Source: Candidatus Cacconaster stercorequi
Lineage (GTDB): Bacteria; Bacillota; Clostridia; Oscillospirales; Oscillospiraceae
Reading direction: 5' to 3'
Length of the DNA stretch: 64,000 nucleotides
NCBI GenBank assembly: GCA_018064925.1
Contig: JAGHUH010000023.1
Location: 1 to 64,000, forward strand
The position numbers and the translations under genes are program-made. Positions 16,111-24,853 of this stretch are shown here, one piece after another. How positions within the stretch are numbered: the first letter of the stretch is position 1; every line of letters begins with the position of its first letter. The notes below the pieces were generated by a model that was not told the DNA's origin, made no database searches, and saw only the letters and a program-made list of their open reading frames with translations.

Positions 16111-17445
16111 TCAGCGAACGAACACGCTGCTGGTGACATAGTTGTACTTTACGGCGAAGTTATAATCCTCCACCAGCGTGACAACGCTGTCCTCGGCCAG
16201 CGCCTTGGCGTTCATCTCCAGGCGGCCATCGCGCACTTTGATATACTGCAGGGGCATATACTGGTGCAGCATCCCCATGGGGATCTCCACCTGATCGAGA
16301 TTATAAAACAGCTTGGCAATGGCATTGTCCACCTCGGGCTGTGCCAGATAGTAGCGGCAGCGGTCGGAGAAGCTGTACTGGCGCTGAAGATAGAGCTGCT
16401 TTTGGCTGCCGGAATAGTGCTTTTCCCACTGCTTGGGATTTTTCATCATGGCGGCCTCCAGCACGGCGGGGAAGTTGGCGCGCTGGGTGGGGTCGTCAAT
16501 GAGCTCGTTTTCCATATGACTCAGGGCAAACAGCGCCTCGCGCAGAGCAAAGGTCAGAGCGGGGCCCACCTTGATGATGGCGATACCGTCCTCTACCATT
16601 TCCTTCAGCTTGGCAGGTGCCTGATAGTCGGTGGAATGCCCCTCGAACACGATGTCGGGATAGCGGCGCAGCGCCTCGCACAGCTTGTGGGAGGCCAGAC
16701 GGTCGTAGTGCACCAGCTCCTCGTTGCCGAACTCCACGCCCGGCTGCACCACCACGGCGATGATATACTGCCATGCGTGGCTCAGACCCAGCTTGGCAAA
16801 CTCCTCGCGGTAGGTCAGCAGGGTGTCCTCGAAATCCTCGGGGCGGGTCACCTGCATCCCGGCCTCGTCGGTCTGGATGCCGCCGGGGATGGGTACCTCG
16901 CTGCCGATGACAAACACGGGATGTACCGCCTCGGGATCGGTTTTCAGAAGCTGCTGATACGCCTCCTCGCAAGCCTGATAGAGATAGGCGCCGCGGCGGG
17001 CGATGGTGGCAGTGGCCAGAGGCTGATCCACAGGATCGTCACCCAGACGCATACTGGTGTCCAGATGGATCTTCTGGTAGCCGGCCAGTACACTCAAACG
17101 CACCAGCTCGGCGGCCTTGGGCATGGCCACGGACTCCGGCTCATCCACCCAGGGCAGGGGCCCCAGATGGTCGCCGCCCAGAATGATGTTGTGCCGGGGA
17201 TAGCCGATCTTGTCCGCGATATTATAGACAAAGTCGGAGAATTCCTGGGGCATCATGCCGGTGTAGCCGCGATACTGATTGACCTGATTGGAGGTGGCCT
17301 CAATGAGCACGGTGTCGTCAAAACGCTGTGCCTGATTTAAAATTGCCTCAATGACCAGCTTATTGGCGCAGCAGAAGGAGGGGATGCCGCAGCGGATGCC
17401 CAGCTTTCTTTTACGCACCATATCCAACAGAGGGTTTTGTCTCAT
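16111..17445 (-). CDS. GatZ/KbaZ-like protein (class II tagatose-bisphosphate aldolase, non-catalytic-subunit family)
   Basis: The protein has 444 residues, the length of GatZ/KbaZ. Family features include GIPSFCCANKLVIEAIL, ATSNQVNQYRGYTGM, GGDHLGPLPW, HLDTSM and VGPALTFALREALFAL. GatZ is usually described as the partner of catalytic GatY; no gatY is visible here. It sits instead between a cytidylyltransferase and a polyol dehydrogenase in a polymer operon, which suggests a dedicated role in making the polyol-phosphate or sugar-phosphate precursor. AGGAGT precedes the ATG. Confidence 0.87.
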   Translation of the reverse strand: MRQNPLLDMVRKRKLGIRCGIPSFCCANKLVIEAILNQAQRFDDTVLIEATSNQVNQYRGYTGMMPQEFSDFVYNIADKIGYPRHNIILGGDHLGPLPWVDEPESVAMPKAAELVRLSVLAGYQKIHLDTSMRLGDDPVDQPLATATIARRGAYLYQACEEAYQQLLKTDPEAVHPVFVIGSEVPIPGGIQTDEAGMQVTRPEDFEDTLLTYREEFAKLGLSHAWQYIIAVVVQPGVEFGNEELVHYDRLASHKLCEALRRYPDIVFEGHSTDYQAPAKLKEMVEDGIAIIKVGPALTFALREALFALSHMENELIDDPTQRANFPAVLEAAMMKNPKQWEKHYSGSQKQLYLQRQYSFSDRCRYYLAQPEVDNAIAKLFYNLDQVEIPMGMLHQYMPLQYIKVRDGRLEMNAKALAEDSVVTLVEDYNFAVKYNYVTSSVFVR

Positions 17446-17460
17446 GATAATGGACTCCTT

Positions 17461-18165
17461 TCACTTTCGGAAAAAATAGGTATGACACAAATCGGTGAAC
17501 AGCTCCATGTCACCGGGATAGGTGATCTTCAAATTCAGCACATTGGCGGGGATGACCTTCATGGTGATGCCGTTGTGAAGCGCAATGGCGCCGGCGGAGG
17601 TCATGGCGTCCAGCTCCTCCTTGGTGGAGGAGGTGTAAATGCGGTAAATATCGCCGAAGTGGAATGCCTCGGGAGAGGCACCGGATACCAGCTTCTGGCG
17701 GGGAATAACCTGCCGGATAACCTGGTTTTCATCCATCTCGTAGCAGGTATCGTACTGGCAGGCGCCCAGCGTGGCACCGCCGTATTCCTTCAGGGCCTCC
17801 ACGATCTTGCGGGTACCCTCCACATCCACATAGGGATGGGTGGCATCGTGGATCAGCACATTGTCATCGTTTGATGCAAAGGCGGAGGCGGCCTTCAGCC
17901 CGTTCAGCACGGACTCGGAGCGGCTGGCACCGCCCACGGTGACGGAGATGATCTCCCGGCGGGGCATCTTTGCCACCCATTCGTTCACAAAATCCACCCA
18001 GTCGCCGTTGGTGACGATGACGGTGCGGTCGATGTCGGGCAGGTTCTGGTAAGCCTCCAGAATATAGGCGAAAATGGGCTTTCCGTCCAGCATGGTATAT
18101 TGCTTGGGGCGATCGGCGCCGAAACGGGTACCGGAGCCACCCATCATAAGAAGTAAGATGTTCAT
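17461..18165 (-). CDS. IspD/TarI-family cytidylyltransferase (polyol-phosphate cytidylyltransferase candidate)
   Basis: The protein has 234 residues. The nucleotidyltransferase signature MMGGSGTRFGADRPKQY begins at residue 7, and HDATHPYV lies near residue 108. IspD and TarI share this fold; the operon context (TagGH exporter, CDP-glycerol transferases, dehydrogenase) favours a TarI-like enzyme making a CDP-activated polyol over isoprenoid synthesis. Its ATG overlaps the upstream gene's stop (ATGA), suggesting translational coupling to the transferase. Confidence 0.87.
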   Translation of the reverse strand: MNILLLMMGGSGTRFGADRPKQYTMLDGKPIFAYILEAYQNLPDIDRTVIVTNGDWVDFVNEWVAKMPRREIISVTVGGASRSESVLNGLKAASAFASNDDNVLIHDATHPYVDVEGTRKIVEALKEYGGATLGACQYDTCYEMDENQVIRQVIPRQKLVSGASPEAFHFGDIYRIYTSSTKEELDAMTSAGAIALHNGITMKVIPANVLNLKITYPGDMELFTDLCHTYFFRK

Positions 18166-19403
18166 GCGTGTTCTCCCATCAGTTCCAAAATTTTATCCGC
18201 GGCGCGTTGAGCGGCGTGACCGTCCTCTATGCAGCCGCGTGCGTGCAGAAAATCCTCGGTGCGGCGGCGGTACAGCTCCTCGTCAAAGGCGCGCACGCAC
18301 GCGCCAAGCTCTGCGTTGTTCACGGCAATGGGGAAGGGGGTGCTTTCTAGGGTGAAATAAAAGCCGCGCTCGTCGTTATATTTATCCTTGTCCGTGGCAT
18401 AGATGAAGCCGGGACGGCCGGTCAGCAGGTAATCATAGATCCAGCTGGAATAGTCGGTGACGGCGGCATCGGCCAGCAGCATCAGCTCCTGAATATCCGG
18501 GTACATAGACACATCCACGATGTCCGGCGATGCCATCAGCCCCACGCTGTGCTCCCGGATAGAGGGATGATAGCGCAGCAGCATGACCCATTTGCCGCCG
18601 AAACGCGCCGAAAGAGCGTCCAGCAGGGGGCGGGGGTGGATATCGTAGCAGGAGAAGTTGTGGGAGTCCCGGAAGGTGGGGGCGTACAGCACCACGCGGG
18701 TATCCGTGGCAATGTGCAGATCCTGACGCAGACGCTCTGTGATCTCCCGGGCGCGGGGGGAATCCGTCTGCAGCAGCAGATCATTGCGGGCGTGACCGTA
18801 GGGCAAAATTTCGGCATTCGGCCAGAAGGTCTCGCGGTACACGCCGTCCTCAAAGGCGCTGTTGGACAGGCAGTAGCGGGTGATTTTGCCGCAGTAGTCG
18901 GCGGCTTTGACCCAGACCCAGTTGTCGTTGTGCGTCCGGTCAAAGCGCTTCAGCCCCAGTGAGCCGTGCCAGGTCTGGATCACCGTCTGGTCGGGGCGGA
19001 TGGGCAGGCGCAGCTTCTCAAATTCCACGCTGTTGCACACGATGACGCAGGCGGTGGCCAGCTCACGCATCATGGCGTAGGAATAAAGTTCCACCCGGCG
19101 TACTCCGTCGGGGAAAGCGTCCGGCGTCTGTACGGAGCGCTTGGAGCCGGCCCACACGATGTCGAGGTCGAGCTTTCGGCGCAGCAGCTCCTGGGTGATA
19201 TACTTGGGGTTGCAGGTGTAATCTCCCTGAAAGGTGATAAACAGCACCTTTCGCCTCTCGGTACGGGAGGTGCGGCTGAGCCGGTTGCGGGCCAACTGCC
19301 CCAGCGCACCGTCGATCTTATCCGAGACCGTTCGCCAGAAGTAGCGGCTGAACTGATTTTCCGCAATAATTCGGTTGACCTTGTAGCGGAGCGTTCCTTC
19401 CAC
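18162..19403 (-). CDS. CDP-glycerol glycerophosphotransferase family protein (teichoic acid polymerase/primase type)
   Basis: The protein has 413 residues from a GTG at 19403, with AGGAGG 11 bases upstream. GT-B-like motifs of the TagB/TagF family are present: IQTWHGSLGLKRFD, LYAPTFRDS, the RYHPS histidine and TDYSSWIYDY. It transfers a polyol-phosphate from its CDP-donor to a membrane-bound acceptor. It is the first gene of the minus-strand operon behind the promoter at 19481-19509. Whether glycerol, ribitol or another polyol is used cannot be told. Confidence 0.9.
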   Translation of the reverse strand: MEGTLRYKVNRIIAENQFSRYFWRTVSDKIDGALGQLARNRLSRTSRTERRKVLFITFQGDYTCNPKYITQELLRRKLDLDIVWAGSKRSVQTPDAFPDGVRRVELYSYAMMRELATACVIVCNSVEFEKLRLPIRPDQTVIQTWHGSLGLKRFDRTHNDNWVWVKAADYCGKITRYCLSNSAFEDGVYRETFWPNAEILPYGHARNDLLLQTDSPRAREITERLRQDLHIATDTRVVLYAPTFRDSHNFSCYDIHPRPLLDALSARFGGKWVMLLRYHPSIREHSVGLMASPDIVDVSMYPDIQELMLLADAAVTDYSSWIYDYLLTGRPGFIYATDKDKYNDERGFYFTLESTPFPIAVNNAELGACVRAFDEELYRRRTEDFLHARGCIEDGHAAQRAADKILELMGEHA

Positions 19404-19480
19404 AGATCGCGCACCTCCTGAAGTGAAATGGTGGGATATACCGGCACGGCAATACGAAAACCAGCATATCCAATCCTAAA

Positions 19481-19509
19481 ATTTTATCATTGTTTGCATG
19501 GCAAGTCAA
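19481..19509 (-). promoter_or_regulatory. Promoter of the leftward glycopolymer operon
   Basis: TTGACT (19509-19504) and TAAAAT (19486-19481) are 17 bases apart, reading leftward. Confidence 0.75.
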
Positions 19510-19561
19510 CACGAAATGCCCATACCACGCGGACAAAACGGTAGATTCCGCACATTTTCCG

Positions 19562-19590
19562 TTGTATCTTGTCCAGCATTCTGCTATAAT
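19562..19590 (+). promoter_or_regulatory. Promoter of the rightward glycopolymer operon
   Basis: TTGTAT (19562-19567) and TATAAT (19585-19590) are 17 bases apart, with a TGC extended -10 just before. It is divergent from the leftward promoter, about 50 bases away, so both polymerase genes may be co-controlled. Confidence 0.75.
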
Positions 19591-19648
19591 GCCTCTGTGT
19601 ATCCCGGTGGGTTATGCACCGCTTGCAATAAAGGAAGATGATTGAAAT

Positions 19649-21388
19649 ATGATGAAAAAAATCGACTCGTATGTGGAGCGTGTTTCCTGGGAGCGCATCC
19701 ACATGACGCTGACATTGGTGACGGCGGAGGCGGTGCCGGAAAATACCGCATTCTACCTGATCGGCGACGGCAACAATGCCGAGGCCGCCTTTCAGGTAGC
19801 AGGGCGTGACGGATGCCGCGTGGAGCTGAAGCTGAATGTGACCAACAGCGGCATCAATCGCTGCGTGAAAAACGGCACCTACAAGCTGCTGCTGACTGAT
19901 GAGGAGAGCGTATACAGCGTTGCCGGTTATCGTGGCACCGCCGCCGGATTGGAGGGCTGGGGCCGCTCCTTCCGCTATCTGGGCAACAAGGGCGTGTATA
20001 CCATCGCCTTTATGCTGGATGAGTACAGCGAGGAAACGGAGCTGCAGCTCCTGTTTTATAACGCCGTTATGCGCAATATCGGCCATATGCCTCCTAATGG
20101 GGAGAAAGAGAGCTTCGGACAGCGGGTGCGCAAAAAGTGCCGCGCCAAGGGGAAGGACTGGATGCGCCGGACACTTCACCGCTGGAAGGAACGGGTCTAT
20201 CGCATCATTCGCCGCCACCACAAGCCGGGGAACTATCTGCTGTTTATGTCTGAGCAGGATGACAAGCTGGCTTTAAATATGCAGGCCATCTTGAAACGAA
20301 TGGCGCAGCGCGGAGTGGACAAGCAGTTCGACATCCACTATTCTCTGCGTCGTGCCACCTCCGGCGGACGCACCGTGAAAAACAGCATCCACCAGCTTTT
20401 GTGCGTGGCACGGGCGGATATCATCGTGGTGGATGACCATATTCCGCTGTTCGACTGGATGGAGCTGGACAAGGCCACCCGAGTCATTCAGATCTGGCAC
20501 GCCGGCGCCGGCTTCAAGGGCGTGGGCTACAGCCGCTGGGGACACCACGGATGCCCCGGTCCTTTTAGCTGCCACCGCCAGTATACCTATTCCATCTCCG
20601 GCTCCACTCCCATCAGCCACTTCTTCTCCGAGCAGTTCGGCATTTTGGATGAGCAGGTGATCCCCACCGGTATGCCCCGGATGGACGAGTATCTGGACGA
20701 GAAGAACCGTGCCGAGGTCACCGGGCGCCTGCGGAGAGATTACCCGGCCATCAACGGTCGGCGGGTGATTTTGTTCGCCCCCACCTATCGGGGACGCAAC
20801 CGCATGAACGCCTACTATCCCTACGAACTGATTGATTTTGAGCGGCTCTATCAACTCTGTTGTCAGAAGGACGCCGTGGTGCTGTTCAAGATGCACCCGT
20901 GGGTACCCGGCGAGGTGCCCATCCGCCCCGAGCACGCCGACCGCTTTATCAGCATGAACAGCTATCCCAATATCAACGAGCTGTTCTATGTCACCGATCT
21001 GCTGATCACGGATTACTCGTCCAGTATGTATGAGTATTCCCTGATGCGCAAGCCGATGCTTGCTTTCGTGTATGACAAGGTGCAGTATGCCGCCTCCCGC
21101 GGCTTCCACCGGGACTATGACAGCAATGTACCCGGCAGGGTCTGTACCACCTTCGATGAGCTGCTGGACGCTATCGCCAACGAGGATTTCCAGAGCGAGA
21201 AGCTGGAGGCATATATTCAGCACCATTTCGACCATACCGATACCCACAACTGCGACCGCGTCATTGACTGGCTCATTCTGGACGAACTGCCACAGTCGTA
21301 CCGCGCTGCGCTGGAACAGAAGCGGGCAGAGGCCATGGCCATCCGGCACAAGCACTTTGCCTTTTTGGATGAAGCCGAGGCGAACTGA
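19649..21388 (+). CDS. CDP-glycerol glycerophosphotransferase family protein with a large N-terminal domain
   Basis: The protein has 579 residues. The catalytic half (about residues 195-550) carries the TagF-family motifs IWHAGAGFKGVGYS, LFAPTYRGRN, FKMHPWVPG and TDYSSSMYEYS. The first 190 residues form a beta-rich domain followed by a basic stretch that could contact membrane or acceptor; I do not recognise it. It is probably a polymer-elongating or side-branch transferase, divergent from the 413-residue paralogue. GGAAGA lies upstream of two adjacent ATG codons. Confidence 0.88.
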   Translation: MMKKIDSYVERVSWERIHMTLTLVTAEAVPENTAFYLIGDGNNAEAAFQVAGRDGCRVELKLNVTNSGINRCVKNGTYKLLLTDEESVYSVAGYRGTAAGLEGWGRSFRYLGNKGVYTIAFMLDEYSEETELQLLFYNAVMRNIGHMPPNGEKESFGQRVRKKCRAKGKDWMRRTLHRWKERVYRIIRRHHKPGNYLLFMSEQDDKLALNMQAILKRMAQRGVDKQFDIHYSLRRATSGGRTVKNSIHQLLCVARADIIVVDDHIPLFDWMELDKATRVIQIWHAGAGFKGVGYSRWGHHGCPGPFSCHRQYTYSISGSTPISHFFSEQFGILDEQVIPTGMPRMDEYLDEKNRAEVTGRLRRDYPAINGRRVILFAPTYRGRNRMNAYYPYELIDFERLYQLCCQKDAVVLFKMHPWVPGEVPIRPEHADRFISMNSYPNINELFYVTDLLITDYSSSMYEYSLMRKPMLAFVYDKVQYAASRGFHRDYDSNVPGRVCTTFDELLDAIANEDFQSEKLEAYIQHHFDHTDTHNCDRVIDWLILDELPQSYRAALEQKRAEAMAIRHKHFAFLDEAEAN

Positions 21389-21389
21389 T

Positions 21390-22427
21390 ATGGAAGATAC
21401 GAAACGAGAGGCATTTTCTCTGGGATTGCTTACCGAAAACCGACAGGAGCTCTACGGCGTGGCAACGCTGTGGATCATCGTGTTTCACTCCTACCTGTGC
21501 AATGTGTATTTCCCCACCATCGTCGGGCGGCTTATCACCTATGGCAACATGGGATGCGAGATCTTTTTGTTCCTGTCCGGCATCTGCCTCTACTTCTCCT
21601 ACCATGGCGACGAGCGGACGATCCCTTTTTTAAAGCGGCGTCTGGTGCGGCTCTATGTACCCATGGTGCTGATCTGTACGGGGTACTGGCTGTTTGAGCT
21701 GTTTCGCGGCGGTGTCACGGTGGGGGCGCTGGGCAGATTGGCGGCCAACTATCTCACCTTGAGTTTATGGCTCACCGGTGACAATCAGATCTGGTTTGTG
21801 TCGCTGCTGATGCTGGCGTACTTCCTGTACCCCTATGTATATCATGCCCTGTTTGACGGTGCGCATAAGGGCAGGACTTTACTTCTTTTACTGCTCCTTG
21901 CGGTGGGCGTGACGGTGCTCATTCAGGCATCCGATCCCGATTTTTACAATGCTACCGCCGTTGCGCTGACCCGCCTGCCGGTATTTTTGGTGGGTTGCTT
22001 TTTAGGGCGCCGTGTCTATGACCGCCATCCACTGCCGCCATGGGTTATCCCGGTGTGCGCTGCGGTATTCTGCACAGTCATCGTCGTACTGGAGTGGGAT
22101 GTGCTCCACGGAATGTGGAGGCGTTACTTCTATCTGCCGGGGGGCATCGCGCTGACGGTGGTGCTGGCGTGGTTGTTCCACGCGGTGCAGTGGCGGCCGC
22201 TCCACACGGTGTTCCGCTTTCTGGGCAATATGTCGCTGGAGCTTTACCTGTTGAATATTATCCTGATCCGTCTGTACCGCCTGCTGCCGTGCTACGATCC
22301 GGATACTCCCAGCGCGGCGGGATACCTTCTGCTGCTGGTGGTGAATATCGCGCTGGCGTATGGCTTTTTCCGCTTGGGAAAGCGTCTTACACCACGAGTG
22401 CAGAAGTGGTTCCTCGATACGAAATAA
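21390..22427 (+). CDS. Membrane acyltransferase, family 3
   Basis: The protein has 345 residues; its ATG is 1 base after the preceding stop (TGATATG), so it is coupled to the polymerase gene. It has about ten membrane helices. The early LYGVATLWIIVFHSYL carries the family-3 histidine, followed by EIFLFLSGICLYFSY. Such enzymes O-acylate surface polysaccharides, usually with acetyl groups. A terminator follows directly. Confidence 0.87.
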   Translation: MEDTKREAFSLGLLTENRQELYGVATLWIIVFHSYLCNVYFPTIVGRLITYGNMGCEIFLFLSGICLYFSYHGDERTIPFLKRRLVRLYVPMVLICTGYWLFELFRGGVTVGALGRLAANYLTLSLWLTGDNQIWFVSLLMLAYFLYPYVYHALFDGAHKGRTLLLLLLLAVGVTVLIQASDPDFYNATAVALTRLPVFLVGCFLGRRVYDRHPLPPWVIPVCAAVFCTVIVVLEWDVLHGMWRRYFYLPGGIALTVVLAWLFHAVQWRPLHTVFRFLGNMSLELYLLNIILIRLYRLLPCYDPDTPSAAGYLLLLVVNIALAYGFFRLGKRLTPRVQKWFLDTK

Positions 22428-22461
22428 AAAAGAAGTCTGACGAAAGTCAGACTTCTTTTTT
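22426..22461. terminator. Bidirectional terminator between convergent acyltransferase genes
   Basis: AGAAGTCTGAC/GTCAGACTTCT (22431-22441 and 22446-22456) has a GAAA tetraloop, with T runs reading out both ways. Confidence 0.9.
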
Positions 22462-22462
22462 G

Positions 22463-23464
22463 TCATAATTCTACGGGAGCATGAGGCACCGGTTGGCTGC
22501 GGAAGCGCAAAAACAGCTCCGTGGGATAGCGCAGCGGTTTCCACGCCAGCGCAGCTGTGGTGATCACACTCAAAGCCATCCAGATCGCCAGACCGGCGGG
22601 CGTGGCGGTGAGGTGTCCGGCAAGCCCCAGATTGACCAATAGATACAGCACCGGGCGGTGCCAGAAGTAGATCTGCATAGTGCGCTGGCCGATAACGGTG
22701 AGCGGCGTGCGCCGGGCGGGCATCAGCATGATCCACGCAAAGCCGAGACACGCGGACAGGGCATAGCACAGCAGCCGGAAAAGGCAGGCGCAGGGAAGTC
22801 CCGCCGCGGAGAAGGGATTGTGCCCGGTCAATAGGGGGCGCAGAAGATAAACCTTGTCCAATGCGGCGGTGCATACGATCGCCCAGAGCAGCAGTCCTCC
22901 GGCGCCGAGCAGCTTCATGCCCTTTTGACGGGACAACTGCTCCAGCTTGGCCCGGCTGACCATGGTGCCGGCAAAGTAAAAGGGGAAGAACACCACAATG
23001 CGGCTGAGGCAGAGGAAATCGCCGATGGCATCATCGTAGCCGGCAAAGCACGCCACTGCCACCGCCGTGACCAGCACCAGACGGGGATCACAGCTTCGCA
23101 GCAGCCATGTCAGCAGCACGCACGCCGCCAGCACGAACATAAACCACGGAATGCCGTCCTCCCACAACAGGTGGAAGGATGCTTCACCGGCGGTGAGGCG
23201 GCGAACAACATAGATCACGATTTTATAGACCATGCCGATGCCCACATAGGCAAATGCCTTCTGTGCGATGTGGGCGTTTTTGTGGAACAGACCCGACACA
23301 AAGAGAAAAAGGGGCATATGGAAGGCATAGATAAAGAGGAAAATACTCCGAAACGGGGCGTCTGCGGCGCCGCTGCTGATGACCTGTTCTGTAAAGTGAC
23401 CCACCACGACACTCAGGATCAGCACAAGCCGCAGATTGTCCCACAGGGCAATGCGTTCTTTCAA
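22463..23464 (-). CDS. Membrane acyltransferase, family 3 (second copy)
   Basis: The protein has 333 residues from a TTG start at 23464, chosen because AAAGGTGAT lies just upstream and the protein then begins ERIALWDNLRLVLILSVVVGH as in the family (His in the first membrane helix). About ten helices follow. It is only distantly similar to the acyltransferase at 21390-22427. It lies 32 bases after licD and is probably cotranscribed with it, so it likely acylates the same surface polymer. Confidence 0.82.
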   Translation of the reverse strand: MKERIALWDNLRLVLILSVVVGHFTEQVISSGAADAPFRSIFLFIYAFHMPLFLFVSGLFHKNAHIAQKAFAYVGIGMVYKIVIYVVRRLTAGEASFHLLWEDGIPWFMFVLAACVLLTWLLRSCDPRLVLVTAVAVACFAGYDDAIGDFLCLSRIVVFFPFYFAGTMVSRAKLEQLSRQKGMKLLGAGGLLLWAIVCTAALDKVYLLRPLLTGHNPFSAAGLPCACLFRLLCYALSACLGFAWIMLMPARRTPLTVIGQRTMQIYFWHRPVLYLLVNLGLAGHLTATPAGLAIWMALSVITTAALAWKPLRYPTELFLRFRSQPVPHAPVEL

Positions 23465-23496
23465 GGAAATCACCTTTCTTATCTGGGAGATGTATC

Positions 23497-24312
23497 TTAC
23501 CGTCGGTAGGCGTGGAACAGGTGATGGGACACCTGCTGCTCTTTGGGCGGCAGGTGCATATAGTCGCCGTACAGGCACTTCAGGTAGGCATCGTACTGCG
23601 TCATGGCACGGAATGTGCGCCCCTCAAAGACCATATCATCGCATTGCGCGTAGACATCGGCGGGCAGCACCTCCCGGGAGCGGTACACGCCGGCATAGGA
23701 ACCGGCATAGGCGGCGGTGTCAAATGCCACGGCCGTGGCGCGGCGCTCGATCTTGCGAATGAAGCGGTTGGGATCGATTAGGCGGCTCATGGCGTAAAAA
23801 ACGAAGCGGATGGGCTCATAGTACCATGCCCGGGTGCGGCTGGGCAGAAATTTGCGCCACGCGTAGGCTACCAGCAGCTCCAGAGAAAAGCGCTGGGACT
23901 TCAGCAGACGGCGTCCCTGCTCCTCACTTTCGGCCAGGCCGTCAATGGGAAAGATGTCGATGTACACGCCCATGTCGGTGCTGTTGCGATTGTTGTTTTC
24001 CTCCACAATGAGCGTATCGGGCGCACAGGCCTTGGCGAACAGGTAGTGGTAGTCTGCGTCTGTCTGGTGGGATACCAAGCGGAAGGGCGTTTCGTTGGCG
24101 CGACAGTAGGCGATGAGCGCCTCGTAGTCCGGGCGGGGCATGAGAATGTCGATGTCGTCATCCCACGGGATGAAGCCGCCGTGGCGCACCGCACCCAGCA
24201 GCGTACCGCCGCACAGGGAATAGCGCAGCCCCTGCGCCGTGCAGACCTCATGCACCTGAGTCAGAATATTCAGTTCGATCTGCTTGAGCTCCTGCAGGGT
24301 GATCTCGGTCAT
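23497..24312 (-). CDS. LicD family phosphotransferase
   Basis: The protein has 271 residues with AGGAGG 10 bases before the ATG. The LicD nucleotidyltransferase-like core is clear: YSLCGGTLLGAVRHGGFIPW followed by DDDIDILM, with metal-binding acidic residues, and VYIDIFPIDGL. Family members transfer phosphocholine or other phospho-substituents from CDP-donors to teichoic acids or glycans. No licA or licC is visible, so phosphocholine is not implied. The neighbouring cytidylyltransferase might supply the donor. Confidence 0.92.
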   Translation of the reverse strand: MTEITLQELKQIELNILTQVHEVCTAQGLRYSLCGGTLLGAVRHGGFIPWDDDIDILMPRPDYEALIAYCRANETPFRLVSHQTDADYHYLFAKACAPDTLIVEENNNRNSTDMGVYIDIFPIDGLAESEEQGRRLLKSQRFSLELLVAYAWRKFLPSRTRAWYYEPIRFVFYAMSRLIDPNRFIRKIERRATAVAFDTAAYAGSYAGVYRSREVLPADVYAQCDDMVFEGRTFRAMTQYDAYLKCLYGDYMHLPPKEQQVSHHLFHAYRR

Positions 24313-24342
24313 GGCGCGGTCGCCTCCTGTTCTATCCGTCCG

Positions 24343-24371
24343 AATATATCATACCCGCCTCCGTTTTGCAA
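24343..24371 (-). promoter_or_regulatory. Promoter of licD
   Basis: TTGCAA (24371-24366) and TATATT (24348-24343) are 17 bases apart. Confidence 0.65.
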
Positions 24372-24380
24372 GGGAGGGAA

Positions 24381-24415
24381 AAAAGAAAAAGAGACCGCGC
24401 GGGCGGCCTCTTTTT
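24381..24415 (-). terminator. Terminator after trxA
   Basis: A stem of AAAAAGAG-CCGC/GCGG-CTCTTTTT type with one A/C mismatch spans 24386-24415, with a T-rich exit leftward. Confidence 0.75.
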
Positions 24416-24421
24416 GGAAAA

Positions 24422-24721
24422 TCACGCCAGCAGGGCGCGTAGCTCCGAACGGGAGATCAGCCCCACGGAGCGCTTGATCACCTTGCCGTCGCGGAACAGC
24501 AGCAGCGTGGGGATATTGGCCACGCCGAACTGCATGGCCAGCTCCGGGCATTCGTCCACATCCACCTTGGCAACGGTGACCTCATCGGCAAATTCCTCCA
24601 GCGCAGGGGCCAGCATCCGGCAGGGTCCGCACCATGCGGCCCAGAAGTCCACCAGCACCGGCTCATCGGCGCGGAGAACGGATTCCTCAAAATTATCGGT
24701 AGTGACATGAATAATAGCCAT
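24422..24721 (-). CDS. trxA: Thioredoxin
   Basis: The protein has 99 residues from MAIIHVT (AGGAG 9 bases upstream). The WCGPC active site lies near residue 30, with the cis-proline segment VANIPTLLLF after it. It is slightly shorter than the usual 105 residues. It is a cytoplasmic disulfide reductase, alone between two terminators. Confidence 0.95.
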   Translation of the reverse strand: MAIIHVTTDNFEESVLRADEPVLVDFWAAWCGPCRMLAPALEEFADEVTVAKVDVDECPELAMQFGVANIPTLLLFRDGKVIKRSVGLISRSELRALLA

Positions 24722-24814
24722 CAAAAAGGTCTCCTTTGATAAAATAGATAATGTTCTGTCCCTATTGTATCCCAAACGGATGAAAATGAAAAGGGAACAG
24801 CCTACATTTCGCAG

Positions 24815-24845
24815 GAAAAACAGGACATCGCGCGGGTGTCCTGTT
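24815..24845 (-). terminator. Terminator after the PAS-HTH regulator gene
   Basis: AACAGGACA/TGTCCTGTT (24819-24827 and 24837-24845) is followed leftward by TTTTT. Confidence 0.85.
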
Positions 24846-24853
24846 AAAAATTT

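Noticed and set aside
17461-18165. Annotation as isoprenoid IspD
   Set aside because: The fold cannot exclude it, but all neighbours belong to polymer synthesis and none to the MEP pathway.
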